From Candidatus Geothrix skivensis (GTDB lineage Bacteria; Acidobacteriota; Holophagae; Holophagales; Holophagaceae), in contig JADKIO010000004.1 in NCBI GenBank assembly GCA_016721195.1, forward strand, positions 62,001 to 126,000: a stretch of DNA of 64,000 bases. The letters are read 5' to 3'. How positions within the stretch are numbered: position 1 is the stretch's first letter; each line of letters opens with the position of its first letter. Below, in pieces: positions 32,760 to 41,155 of the stretch. The notes under the pieces are model-generated. The model saw nothing but the letters and a program-made list of their open reading frames with translations, was not told the origin of the DNA and searched no databases. The translations under genes were made by a program, and so were the position numbers.

Positions 32760-33944
32760 TCAAGCGGTCGGCGAGGCCGCCCTCGCGGGCGTCCGGAACC
32801 GGGCCAGCAGGAGTCCGGCGCCCCCGGCCAGGAGGAAGCTGGCGAACCACACGGTCCTGGGCCCGGCCTTGGCATAGGTGAGCACCCCCAGCCAGGGGCC
32901 CAGGGCCAGGGCGGCGGCGAAGCAGAGGGAGAGCAGGCCCATGTATTCACCCCGGCGGTCCGGCGGCGCCAGGGTGGCCACCGCATCGCTGATGGCGGGG
33001 AAGAGGATCATCTCGCCGAAGGTCCAGATCACGGTGGTGAAGATCAGCGACCAGTGGCCCCTGGCCCAGACCGTGAGCCCGAAGCCGAAGGCCAGGCAGA
33101 TGGAGCCCAGCAGCAGTTGCTGGCCGTGGCGCCAGTGGCCCATGGCCAGGTTCAGGGGCACTTCCAGGATCACGATCAGCAGCGTGTTCACGGTGAACAG
33201 CAGGCCGAAGAAGCTGCTGCCCAGGCCCAGGTCCCGCACCACCCAGAGGGGCAGGGTGCCCTCGATCTGGAAGAACACCATGAGGGTCGGAAGGAAGGCC
33301 AGCAGCAGAAACAGCAGGTGCCGGTTCGTCCAGGGGCTCGCTCCGGGCTCGTGCCCGTGGGGTAGGTCGGGTGCGGGCGGTGCCTTCAGCAGGAGGCTCA
33401 GCATGACGGCCCCGGCCAGGGTGCTGAGGCCATCGGTCCAGAAGACCCAGCGGTAGCTGTGGTGGGCGATGAAGCCACCCATGGCGGGGCCCACGGCCAT
33501 GCCCAGGTTGACGGACAGGCGGTGCAGGGCGAAGACGGCCTTCCGCTTTTCGGGAGTGGCGAGGCCGGTGAGCAGGGCCATGGCGCTGGGCCAGAAGGCC
33601 TGGGTGAGGCCCGCCCAGAGGAAGATCAGGGCGAAGAGCAAGGGCTTGGTGGTGGCGTAGGGCAGCACCAGCAGCAGGGCCCCGGAGGTCCAGAGGCTGG
33701 CCTTCAGCACGTGCACATGGCCCAGGCGGTCCGCCAGCCGGCCCGAGAAGGGCCCGGCCGCCAGGGCGCCCGCCCCATAGACCATCATCCCGTAGCCCGC
33801 CTCCTCCGGCGTCCAGCGGCGCCCCTCCGTAAGGTAGAGCACCAGGAAGGGCAGGGCCATGGTGCCCAGGCGGTTCACCAGGGTGCTGGCGCAGACCAGC
33901 CACACTTCCCGGGGCAGGCCCCGGAGGCCGCGCCAGGGATTCAT
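32760..33944 (-). CDS. MFS transporter
   Basis: A 394-residue inner-membrane protein with about 12 hydrophobic helices in two halves. The loop between helices 2 and 3 carries the MFS A-motif variant GPFSGRLADRLGHVHVL. The pattern resembles the multidrug/MDR-like (DHA1) branch with no visible substrate clue. Its start ATG overlaps the stop of the upstream sulfurtransferase gene (ATGA at 33944-33941), so the two are translationally coupled. It is convergent with the membrane receptor gene. Export of a small molecule is the likely function. Confidence 0.85.
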   Translation of the reverse strand: MNPWRGLRGLPREVWLVCASTLVNRLGTMALPFLVLYLTEGRRWTPEEAGYGMMVYGAGALAAGPFSGRLADRLGHVHVLKASLWTSGALLLVLPYATTKPLLFALIFLWAGLTQAFWPSAMALLTGLATPEKRKAVFALHRLSVNLGMAVGPAMGGFIAHHSYRWVFWTDGLSTLAGAVMLSLLLKAPPAPDLPHGHEPGASPWTNRHLLFLLLAFLPTLMVFFQIEGTLPLWVVRDLGLGSSFFGLLFTVNTLLIVILEVPLNLAMGHWRHGQQLLLGSICLAFGFGLTVWARGHWSLIFTTVIWTFGEMILFPAISDAVATLAPPDRRGEYMGLLSLCFAAALALGPWLGVLTYAKAGPRTVWFASFLLAGGAGLLLARFRTPARAASPTA

Positions 33945-34783
33945 GGGCCGGGCTTCGGGGCGGGGCTGCGCTCCCGTCCACTGCGGCACCACTCGCTCCA
34001 GCTGCCCACGTAGAGCGCGGCGCCGCTGAATCCGGCGACCTCCAGGGCCAGCAGCGTGTGGCAGGCGGTGACGCCGCTGCCGCAGTGAACGGCGAGGCGG
34101 TTGGCCGGGGTGTTCCCCAGCAGGGCCAGGTACTGCTCCCGCAGGAGCTCCGGCGCCTTGAACCGGCCATCCGGACGCAGGTTTTCGTTCCAGGCCAGGT
34201 TCAGGGAGCCCGGGATGTGGCCCGCCACGGGGTCGAAGGGTTCCGTGTCCCCGCGCCAGCGCTCGGCAGCGCGGACATCCAGCAGGCTGCGGGAAGGATC
34301 CCGGCGAAGAATTTCCACGGCCTCGGCATCGACCAGGGGAAGGTGCCAGGAGTCCGCAGGATAGGGCGCGGTCGGGGTCAGGGACGGCACTTCAACAGTC
34401 AGTGTCAATCCGGCTTCCAGCGCAGCCTGGAACCCCCCATCCAGAACCAGCACGCGCTCATGCCCCAGGGCCCGCAGCATCCACCAGAGACGGGCCGCGG
34501 CATTGCCACCGCCGCTGGCGTCGTAGACCACCACCTCGGTGTGCGGTCCGATGCCCCAGGCGCCCACCTGGGCCGCGAAGCGCGCCAGGGGTGGCAGCGG
34601 GTGGCGGCCGCCCCGGGTGGGGTCGTGGTCGGGATCACAGGCCGTGCTGAGGTGCCGGTTCAGGTCCGCGTGGAGGGCGCCGGGAAAATGACCCGAGGCG
34701 TAGGCCATGGCATCGGGCCGGGCATCCAGCAGGCGGACCGAGCCCAGTCGGGCACGGAGATCGGAAGCGGCGATGAGGTTCAT
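33941..34783 (-). CDS. Thiosulfate/3-mercaptopyruvate sulfurtransferase (two rhodanese domains)
   Basis: A 280-residue cytosolic sulfurtransferase built of an inactive N-terminal rhodanese domain (about 5-130) and an active C-terminal one (about 150-275). The catalytic loop is CGSGVTA with Cys234; a CG[ST]GVT loop is typical of 3-mercaptopyruvate-type enzymes. ARPDAMAYASGHFPGALH is the CH2-A-like region and GHIPGSLNLAWNE the domain 2 counterpart. It moves a sulfane sulfur to cyanide or thiol acceptors. A GGAGGG ribosome site lies directly before the ATG, closer than usual. The MFS gene follows by overlap, which may hint at export of a sulfur compound. Confidence 0.88.
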   Translation of the reverse strand: MNLIAASDLRARLGSVRLLDARPDAMAYASGHFPGALHADLNRHLSTACDPDHDPTRGGRHPLPPLARFAAQVGAWGIGPHTEVVVYDASGGGNAAARLWWMLRALGHERVLVLDGGFQAALEAGLTLTVEVPSLTPTAPYPADSWHLPLVDAEAVEILRRDPSRSLLDVRAAERWRGDTEPFDPVAGHIPGSLNLAWNENLRPDGRFKAPELLREQYLALLGNTPANRLAVHCGSGVTACHTLLALEVAGFSGAALYVGSWSEWCRSGRERSPAPKPGP

Positions 34784-34863
34784 CCCTCCAGTATGAAGCG
34801 GCCAGGAGGGACAGTACTCTGAAGACTGCCCCGTCCGCCCGCGGCATGATCCCTGGAGCCCCC

Positions 34864-35418
34864 ATGTCCGATGCCTACGTCCCCGAATCCCGCTGGCGCA
34901 TGCTGGCGGCGGCTGCCCTGGTGGGAGGTGGCCTCCTGCTGGGCGGGGTCGCCGTGTACCGCAGCCTGTTTGGAGGCGGCTCCGAAGGGGCCTCCAGCGG
35001 CACGGACGTGAGCCGGGTGGCCTTCGTGGATAGTGGCGGCAATCGCCGGACCCTGGCGGACTTCAAGGGAAAGGTGGTCCTGGTGGATGTGTGGGCCACC
35101 TGGTGTCCGCCCTGCCGGAAGTCGCTGCCGGAGGTGGCGGAATTGCAGAAGGCGGGTGGCGACCGCTTCGTGGTGCTGCCGATTTCCGTGGACCAGGGGG
35201 GGTGGGGTGATGTGAAGCCCTTCCTGGCCCAGAATCCCCAGCTGGGCCTCAAGGCCTACCTGCCGGACGGTGCCAAGGCCCTGGAGGCCTTCGGCGAGAT
35301 CCGGGGCATCCCCACCACGCTCATCATCGACCGACAGGGCCGGCTGGTGAAGCGCTGGTCGGGTTATGCAGACGGCATGGCGAAACGCGCCCTGGACGAG
35401 GCCCTGGCGGCCCGCTGA
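34864..35418 (+). CDS. TlpA/ResA-like membrane-anchored thioredoxin
   Basis: A 184-residue protein with a cytosolic N-terminus, one membrane helix (about 12-33) and a periplasmic thioredoxin domain. The redox motif is WATWCPPCRKSLPE with Cys81 and Cys84, and the cis-Pro loop is GIPTTLIID. Proteins of this type reduce disulfides in exported proteins, often during cytochrome c maturation. GGAG with a five-base spacer supports the ATG at 34864 rather than the in-frame ATG 18 bases upstream. It is divergent from the sulfurtransferase gene. The client cannot be told from neighbours. Confidence 0.88.
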   Translation: MSDAYVPESRWRMLAAAALVGGGLLLGGVAVYRSLFGGGSEGASSGTDVSRVAFVDSGGNRRTLADFKGKVVLVDVWATWCPPCRKSLPEVAELQKAGGDRFVVLPISVDQGGWGDVKPFLAQNPQLGLKAYLPDGAKALEAFGEIRGIPTTLIIDRQGRLVKRWSGYADGMAKRALDEALAAR

Positions 35419-35488
35419 GGCTGGACACGGGGGCGGCCCCGCAAATCAACTTCCCGCGCCCAGCGTCCGATGAAGACTGGGGGGAGCC

Positions 35489-35995
35489 ATGTTCCGTTCC
35501 TGGTTGGCACTGGTGCTGCTGCTCGGCCTGTCCGGGTGCAGGGAGGATCCGCGCCGGGTGGAAAATGAGAACCTGGGCTTCGCGGCCACCTTCCCGGGAC
35601 CGCCGAAGCTGCACCGGCACACGGACCCAGGGCCCTTCGGCGAGGTGGAGTGGTTCGATCTGGCCATGAGTCCCGCAGGGCGGCTGGACGAGACCTTCAG
35701 CGTCGCGGTGGGGAACCTGCCGCCGGGGGACCGGGGCGGCACCACCCCCCGGGAGATCCTCACCACCTTCCAGAACTATCTCAGATACCGGTTCGGGGCC
35801 CTGCGGCATACGGAGCTGCCCACCGAGAAGGGGCCTGGATTCCGTTACAAAGTGAAAAGCCCCAACGGGGGCATGGTGGAGGGCATCGTCGTGGTCCGGC
35901 GGGGCCGCCTGCACCACGCCCAGGCCATCGTCCGCCGGGAAGGCGATCCCCGGACCGCGGCCTTCCTGGATGATTTCGAGGTCCGGACCCGCTGA
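35489..35995 (+). CDS. Putative lipoprotein of unknown function
   Basis: A 168-residue lipoprotein: MFRSWLALVLLLGLSGC ends in lipobox LSGC, so Cys17 is probably lipidated. The mature part starts with a charged segment (REDPRRVENENLGF) and a pattern FAATFPGPPKLHRH resembling small secreted proteins whose domain wraps around short beta strands. No catalytic motif is seen. A GGGGGAG ribosome site precedes the ATG. It follows the TlpA-like gene by 70 bases and is convergent with an HAD gene, the two sharing a hairpin at their ends. Confidence 0.65.
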   Translation: MFRSWLALVLLLGLSGCREDPRRVENENLGFAATFPGPPKLHRHTDPGPFGEVEWFDLAMSPAGRLDETFSVAVGNLPPGDRGGTTPREILTTFQNYLRYRFGALRHTELPTEKGPGFRYKVKSPNGGMVEGIVVVRRGRLHHAQAIVRREGDPRTAAFLDDFEVRTR

Positions 35996-36011
35996 CCGGC
36001 AAGCCGGTCAG
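35992..36011. terminator. Hairpin between convergent lipoprotein and HAD genes
   Basis: CTGACCGGC-AA-GCCGGTCAG, a perfect inverted repeat that includes the stop codons of both facing genes. It probably ends transcription in both directions. Confidence 0.5.
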
Positions 36012-36661
36012 GGCGTGGATTCCAAGGCGGCCTCGACGGCCGCGACCAGGTGGTCGGCCTCGATGTCCGGTGGAAGGCTCCGGTGCTCCCCGGGCACGGC
36101 CTCGCCGATGCCCACGAAGGGCAGTCCCGCGGCCTGGGCCGCGTCCAGATCGTGGGGCCGGTCCCCCACGTAGAGGTGGGGACCCGCTCCCTCCCGGAGG
36201 GCCCGTCTCAGCAGGTCCGCCCGGTCATGGCGAGGCAGGGAGCCCAGCCGGGGGATGGCCGGGTCGACGCCCAGGACCTCGGTCTTGAAGGCCAGCAGTC
36301 CCGGGGCATTGCCGGACACGATCCACACCTGGCGGGTGGCCGCCAGCCGGTGCATGCCCTCCAGGACACCCCGGTAGGCCACGGCCGCCTGGGCCCCGGG
36401 GGTGAAGACTTCCCGAAAGCGGTCCACGCAGGCGGTCTCATAGGCCGAGTAACCAGTCTCGTCCAGGCCCCGGCCGAAGCGCATGTGATGCAGCTCGTCC
36501 ACAATCTCCCAGTCCGTGGAGCCCCTGCAGAGCCGCAGCTCCTCCACGGTGGGGGTCTCGCCCCAGACCAGGCCCAGGGCCTCCCGCAGCAGCACGAACC
36601 CGGAGCTGAAATGCCCCAGGGTCCCGTCGAGGTCAAAACAGATCGGCAAGGTCCGCTCCAT
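36008..36661 (-). CDS. HAD-family phosphatase (phosphoglycolate phosphatase-like)
   Basis: A 217-residue cytosolic hydrolase of the haloacid dehalogenase superfamily. Motif I is FDLDGTLGHF with nucleophile Asp10 and acid Asp12; motif II is IVSGNAPG; motif IV is YVGDRPHDLDAAQAAG. A helical cap lies between motifs I and II (about 20-95), as in subclass I phosphoglycolate phosphatases. The frame could start at a TTG at 36703, but I chose the first ATG. The substrate is not set by sequence; phosphoglycolate, pyrophosphate or sugar phosphates are all known for this group. Confidence 0.82.
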   Translation of the reverse strand: MERTLPICFDLDGTLGHFSSGFVLLREALGLVWGETPTVEELRLCRGSTDWEIVDELHHMRFGRGLDETGYSAYETACVDRFREVFTPGAQAAVAYRGVLEGMHRLAATRQVWIVSGNAPGLLAFKTEVLGVDPAIPRLGSLPRHDRADLLRRALREGAGPHLYVGDRPHDLDAAQAAGLPFVGIGEAVPGEHRSLPPDIEADHLVAAVEAALESTP

Positions 36662-36714
36662 GTCCTGGCCCAGGATCGCATGGGATGGCACCCTGGAAGC
36701 CAAGGTGGTTCCCA

Positions 36715-37308
36715 GTGCGTCGCTTGCTTGTCCTGTTCCCGTTGCTCCTTTCCCTGCCCCTCGCGGCCCAGGACGGTCTCCGGTACCGGATGCAGCTCTG
36801 GATGCGCGGCGAGGTCCAGCCCCTGGAGACGAGCTTCCGGCTCCAGTCCACGGAAGGGACCCGGAGCCACAACAAGGTGCAGAAACCCCGCATGGGCGGG
36901 TGGCGCCTGGAGGCGGACCGCACCCAGGGCACGCCCTACTCCCAGGTGATGCTGCTGGGCCGGGCGGAGCGGCTGCTCTACCTGGCGGGGCCCTCGCCCC
37001 AGACCCGACCCGAACCCATCCTCCTGCGCTTCGGCGCCCGCAGCCTACCGGTGTGGAGCCTGGAGATCCCCAAGGGGGTCCACGCCTCCACGGTGCTGGT
37101 GGAGGTTGGCCCCAGGCTGCTGGCCCTCTGCGATTTCAGCGCCCGCTTCGAGCATGGCGACGTGGCCCGCATCGAGCTGCACCTGGAGGGTCTGGACAGT
37201 ACGGGGAAACTGGCCCCCGCCGAGGCGGGCACCGCCCTCCTCAGCACCCTCCAGTCCCTGGCCCGGGAGGTCCCGCAGGAGGCCGATGGAACCGTGACCG
37301 TGCGCTGA
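36715..37308 (+). CDS. Secreted protein of unknown function
   Basis: A 197-residue exported protein with signal peptide MRRLLVLFPLLLSLPLAAQD (cleavage near the AQ). The mature part is mostly beta strand by pattern, with no cysteine pair or known motif. I choose the GTG at 36715 because AAGGTGG lies six bases upstream; an in-frame ATG at 36685 has no ribosome site and would put ten charged residues ahead of the signal peptide. It is divergent from the HAD gene and convergent with another secreted protein. I do not recognise the family. Confidence 0.6.
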   Translation: MRRLLVLFPLLLSLPLAAQDGLRYRMQLWMRGEVQPLETSFRLQSTEGTRSHNKVQKPRMGGWRLEADRTQGTPYSQVMLLGRAERLLYLAGPSPQTRPEPILLRFGARSLPVWSLEIPKGVHASTVLVEVGPRLLALCDFSARFEHGDVARIELHLEGLDSTGKLAPAEAGTALLSTLQSLAREVPQEADGTVTVR

Positions 37309-37314
37309 TTCCCC

Positions 37315-38049
37315 TCAGAGCAGCGTGACGGTGGTCGTTTTCTTCGTGCGGGACGAGGCCCCGAAGCCGGAGTTGTGATCCTCGCTGGAGGACCGGGTCA
37401 CCATGAGCCGGTTGCCCACCTTGGTGAACTGGCGCTCCTGGCTGTTGCCCCCCTCGAAGCTGATGAACATGCGGCTGCCTTTGTAGGCGACGCTGCTGGT
37501 GAAGGCAAGGGGCAGGCCGTCGGGGCCGATCCAGAGCCTGGCCTCCACCTTCAGGTCCTTGAGGTACTTCTTCTGGCTTTCCGGAATCCGGGGCGTGAGC
37601 TTCAGCACCAGCAGCCTGGCCGGCCGGCCCTGCCAGGTTTCGGCCTTCTCTTCCTGGATCTCCGCCTGGGCGAGGTCCCGCAGCAGGGCCTCTGCGTGGC
37701 TGAGGGACTCGGCGGCTTCCAGCGGGTCGATGTTGCGCAGGGCCGTGCGGGTCGGGGTGGTCTTTTCCGGTTCCTTCTCCTGGAGGGCCAGCTCTTTCAG
37801 GGCCTGCTGGAGGGTCGGCTTGCTCCAGGAGACCCGCAGGCCCTGGGGGCCGTCTTCCAGCGTGGCGGTGATCCTCCCCTGGCTGATGGTGGGTTTCTTG
37901 TCATCGGTGGTCTGGCGCCAGAAGCTGTGCTCCAGGGTGGCCTTCACCGGCTCGCCCCCCTGGAATTTCCCCAGGGCGGTCCTGAGGTCGTCCAGGCCGT
38001 TGGCGGCCAGGGGCAGGGCCAGGGAAAGCAGAAGGATGGGCAAGCGCAT
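37315..38049 (-). CDS. Secreted protein of unknown function
   Basis: A 244-residue exported protein: signal peptide MRLPILLLSLALPLAANG, then a region rich in Thr, Lys and Glu. The middle (about 90-130) is strongly helical, and the second half (about 145-215) has amphipathic strands such as ARLLVLKLTPRI and LWIGPDGLPLAFTSSVAY, reminiscent of LolA/LolB-like lipoprotein carriers, but I cannot confirm this. AGGAG lies five bases before the ATG. It is convergent with the preceding secreted protein and divergent from purF. Function unknown. Confidence 0.6.
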   Translation of the reverse strand: MRLPILLLSLALPLAANGLDDLRTALGKFQGGEPVKATLEHSFWRQTTDDKKPTISQGRITATLEDGPQGLRVSWSKPTLQQALKELALQEKEPEKTTPTRTALRNIDPLEAAESLSHAEALLRDLAQAEIQEEKAETWQGRPARLLVLKLTPRIPESQKKYLKDLKVEARLWIGPDGLPLAFTSSVAYKGSRMFISFEGGNSQERQFTKVGNRLMVTRSSSEDHNSGFGASSRTKKTTTVTLL

Positions 38050-38131
38050 GAAGGCTCCTGTCGACCCAGTATGGGTGCTGCGGCTACGGCCCGGCGTTCC
38101 CGGCGGTTATCCTGGAGACTTCGGAGGGTGC

Positions 38132-39493
38132 ATGCCGTTCAGGGACGAATGTGGGGTGTTCGGGATCTGCCATCAGGAAGAGGCGTCCCGGCAGACCTAC
38201 CTGGGTCTGTACGCCCTCCAGCACCGGGGCCAGGAGGCCGCCGGCATCTGTTCGGGCGACCCTCAGGGCCTGCACCTGCACAAGGCCCAGGGCTACGTGG
38301 CCGACGTGTTCACCGAAGCCGCACTGGACGCCCTGCCCGGGGACGCGGCCATCGGCCACACCCGCTACTCCACCACCGGCGGCAACGTGGCCTCGGCGGC
38401 CCACCCCTTCCTGATCCACGGGCGCTTCGGCCAGGTGGCCCTCTGCCACAACGGCAACCTCACCAATACCGAGGTCCTGCGCTCCCGCCTCATCGCCGAT
38501 GGCCATACCTTCACCAGCCCCTCGGACAGCGAGGTGCTGCTGGCCCTCATCAACCGCGCCCAGGCGGATTCGCTGGAGGACGCGGTGGTCGCGGCCCTGC
38601 GGGAGGCCGAGGGGGCCTACTCCCTGCTCATCCTCACGGAGGACGCCCTCATCGCGGCCAGGGACCCCCGGGGCTTCCGGCCCTTGGCCATGGGGCACAT
38701 GGGCGCTACCCATGCCTTCAGCTCCGAGACCTGCGCCTTCGATCTCGTGGGGGCCCAGTACGACCGGGACGTGGAGCCCGGCGAGATGGTGATCGTCTCG
38801 AGGAAGAGTGCCGAAGTCCGCTCGCGGTTCCCCCTGCCGAAGGTGCAGGCCAAGCCCTGCGTGTTCGAGCACATCTACTTCGCCCGGCCGGACTCCCTGG
38901 TCTACGGCAGGAGTGTCATGGTGGCCCGGCGGGAGATGGGCCGGCGCCTGGCCCTGCGCCATCCCGTGGAAGCCGATCTGGTGGTGCCGGTGCCGGACAG
39001 CGGAGTCAGCGCGGCCCTGGGGTACTCGGAGCAGTCCGGCATCCCCTTCGATTTCGGCATCATCCGCAACCACTACGTGGGCCGCACCTTCATCGAACCC
39101 AAGCAGACCATCCGCAGTTTCGGCGTGAAGGTGAAGCTGAACCCCGTGCGCCACCTGCTCGCGGGCCAGCGCGTGGTGCTGGTGGACGACAGCATCGTGC
39201 GCGGCACCACCAGCAAGAAGATCGTGCAGATGGTGCGGGAGGCCGGTGCCAGGGAAGTGCACATGCGCATCGCCTGCCCCCCCACCACGCACTCCTGCTT
39301 CTACGGCATCGATACGCCCAAGCGGCAGCACCTCATCGCTTCGTACATGCCCTTGGAAGCGATCACGGCCTTCGTGGAGGCGGACTCCCTGGGGTACCTC
39401 GATCTGGCCGATCTCGAGGGCTGCATGGGCGACGACGGCACGGGCTTCTGCTACGCCTGCTTCACGGGCAACTACCCGGTGGTTCCGGGTTGA
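38132..39493 (+). CDS. purF: Amidophosphoribosyltransferase
   Basis: First step of purine synthesis: PRPP plus glutamine to phosphoribosylamine. The 453-residue product has a short propeptide (MPFRDE) before the glutaminase nucleophile Cys7 in CGVFGI, class II amidotransferase residues in IGHTRYSTTG and HNGNLTN, and the PRPP-binding loop VVLVDDSIVRGTTSKKI. Cysteines at CVFEHIYFARPDS, SCFYGIDTP and FCYACF match the [4Fe-4S] ligands of the Bacillus subtilis-type enzyme. CGGAGGG precedes the ATG. A small gene overlaps its stop codon. Confidence 0.97.
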   Translation: MPFRDECGVFGICHQEEASRQTYLGLYALQHRGQEAAGICSGDPQGLHLHKAQGYVADVFTEAALDALPGDAAIGHTRYSTTGGNVASAAHPFLIHGRFGQVALCHNGNLTNTEVLRSRLIADGHTFTSPSDSEVLLALINRAQADSLEDAVVAALREAEGAYSLLILTEDALIAARDPRGFRPLAMGHMGATHAFSSETCAFDLVGAQYDRDVEPGEMVIVSRKSAEVRSRFPLPKVQAKPCVFEHIYFARPDSLVYGRSVMVARREMGRRLALRHPVEADLVVPVPDSGVSAALGYSEQSGIPFDFGIIRNHYVGRTFIEPKQTIRSFGVKVKLNPVRHLLAGQRVVLVDDSIVRGTTSKKIVQMVREAGAREVHMRIACPPTTHSCFYGIDTPKRQHLIASYMPLEAITAFVEADSLGYLDLADLEGCMGDDGTGFCYACFTGNYPVVPG

Positions 39494-39825
39494 TCGGGTC
39501 CGGCCCCCCCGGTCCGCCCCAGGCCCGGTTCGAGGATGGCCTGCGCTTCCTGGCGGCGGCCCTGGCCCTGGAACTGGACCACCGGAACAGCGCCGCCATC
39601 GTCAGCGCCGCCTGCGACGCCATCCAGTGCTTTCTGGTGACCTTCGAACTGGCCTCCCGCCGACATCTGGCGGATCCCGAAGGCGAAACACTCAAGTTGC
39701 GGGGCCAGCTGGAGGCCTTGCTCACGCCCAACCAGTCCCCGGAAGAAGCCGCCCGACATGCCCTGGAGGGGGCGCGGCTGGCCCGGGACCAGGCCGCCCG
39801 CCTGCTGCCGAGGCTGATGGAGTAG
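39490..39825 (+). CDS. Small helical protein overlapping purF
   Basis: A 111-residue protein I infer from a frame that stays open with local codon bias (G/C third bases) after the purF stop. The start is a TTG at 39490 whose last two bases and the next A form the purF TGA. GGTGG sits seven bases upstream. The product is Ala/Leu/Arg-rich and helical with patterns FLAAALALELDHRNSAAIV and RHALEGARLARDQAARLL, resembling HEPN-like helical bundles, though I cannot see the RxxxxH motif. No known function; it may be coupled to purF translation. Confidence 0.5.
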   Translation: MIGSGPPGPPQARFEDGLRFLAAALALELDHRNSAAIVSAACDAIQCFLVTFELASRRHLADPEGETLKLRGQLEALLTPNQSPEEAARHALEGARLARDQAARLLPRLME

Positions 39826-39831
39826 GGCGGG

Positions 39832-40200
39832 CTAGAACCCCACCCGTCCCAGTGGCACGTTCTGAGGTATGGGGTTCCCGCCATACCGCGATACGGGAAG
39901 GGCGCTGCTCCAGGGGGGCGCCCCGCCGCCCCGGTGCACCCAGAAGCGCCTCAAGTCTTCCCGGAACCAGGCGCGGAATTCCTGGAAGAGCACCTGGCGC
40001 AGTTCCTCCGGTGTGAACTCGCCCACCACTTCGACCGTGGCCGAGCCTGAGGCCTCCTGCATCTTGAAGGTCTTCCAGGGCCTGGCCCCGCCTCCGGAAT
40101 CACCGAGGATCCGCGCCAGGAAGGCCCGGTCTCGGCCCGGCTGCGGAGCTTCCCCGGCGACCAGGCCGGTGACGAGGCAGAGGTAGAGCAGGGGGCGCAT
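39832..40200 (-). CDS. Small exported protein of unknown function
   Basis: A 122-residue protein with signal peptide MRPLLYLCLVTGLVAGEAP. The mature part has a FTPEELRQVLFQEFRAWFREDLRRFW helical stretch and a Gly/Pro-rich C-terminus. No motif is recognised. It begins on the opposite strand 73 bases from miaA and has only a weak AAG ribosome site, so confidence that it is expressed is moderate. Confidence 0.5.
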   Translation of the reverse strand: MRPLLYLCLVTGLVAGEAPQPGRDRAFLARILGDSGGGARPWKTFKMQEASGSATVEVVGEFTPEELRQVLFQEFRAWFREDLRRFWVHRGGGAPPWSSALPVSRYGGNPIPQNVPLGRVGF

Positions 40201-40273
40201 GGTCTTGGAATGACTGAACCGGAGGCGAGGTTCCCCGCCATCAGCGAGGTACCGAACTCAGTAGACTGAACCC

Positions 40274-41155
40274 ATGCCCATCGCCATCCTCGGTCCCACG
40301 GCTTCCGGCAAGTCCGGCCTGGCGGTGGCCCTGGCCCGGCGCCTGGGTGGCACGGTGGTGAATGGGGATCCCTACCAGGCGATCCAGGGCCTGGCCATCG
40401 GCACGGGGCAGCCGGACGAGGTCGAGCAGGGCGGCGTGCCTCACCTGGGCTACGGGGTCCTGCCCCTTTCGGCCCGGCCCAACCCAACCGCCTTCGGGGC
40501 CCAGGTGCGCGAGTGGCTCTCGGCCAGCCGGGAGCCGGTGCTGGTGACGGGCTCAGGCCTCTACCTGCGGGGCATCTGGGACCAGCTCAGCGATCTGCCG
40601 GAAGTGCCCACGGCCCTGGTGGACCGGGTGCGGCGCTGGGGCACCAGCCTCGGGCCCCCCGTTCTGCACCGCTTCCTCTCCGCCGTGGACACCCGGCGAG
40701 GCCTGGAGCTGCACCCCAACGACAGGGCCCGGGTGCAGCGGGCCCTGGCCCTGCACCTGGCCACCGGGAGGCCGCCCACGGAGCTGCTCCCCGGTGCGGG
40801 AACGGGCCTCCCGACCGGATGGCGGGTCCTGGTGGTCTCGCCCCGTCGAGAGCGCCGGCGGGAACGGGTGGAGGCACGGGTGGCCGCCCAGATCCAGGCC
40901 GGGTGGCGGGAGGAGGTGGCCCGCCTGCTGACCGGCGGTCACCGCGATGACCTGGTGGCCCTGCGCCCCCTGGGCTACGCTGCCTGGATGGCGGCGGGTG
41001 ACCCGCGGGCGATCCAGGCCACGGTGGTCCAGGAGACCCAGGCCTATGCCAAGCGCCAGGCCACCTGGTTCCGCAACCAGGTGCCCCAGGCGCCCCACTG
41101 GGATCCCGATGCCGAACCGCTGGAAGCGGCCTTTGAACGGTTGGGGCTGCGATGA
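40274..41155 (+). CDS. miaA: tRNA dimethylallyltransferase, divergent
   Basis: Adds dimethylallyl to N6 of A37 in tRNAs that read U-starting codons. The 293-residue product has the P-loop GPTASGKS at 7-14, GSGLYLRGI, LVTGSGLY and the C-terminal RQATWFRNQ segment typical of MiaA. The usual DSxQxY motif that contacts A37 reads GDPYQAIQ here, with Pro and Tyr in place of Ser and Arg/Met and without the Tyr at the end; the downstream DIGTAKP counterpart is AIGTGQP. So substrate or activity may differ. Its stop overlaps the start of the enoyl-CoA hydratase gene (ATGA). Confidence 0.85.
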   Translation: MPIAILGPTASGKSGLAVALARRLGGTVVNGDPYQAIQGLAIGTGQPDEVEQGGVPHLGYGVLPLSARPNPTAFGAQVREWLSASREPVLVTGSGLYLRGIWDQLSDLPEVPTALVDRVRRWGTSLGPPVLHRFLSAVDTRRGLELHPNDRARVQRALALHLATGRPPTELLPGAGTGLPTGWRVLVVSPRRERRRERVEARVAAQIQAGWREEVARLLTGGHRDDLVALRPLGYAAWMAAGDPRAIQATVVQETQAYAKRQATWFRNQVPQAPHWDPDAEPLEAAFERLGLR

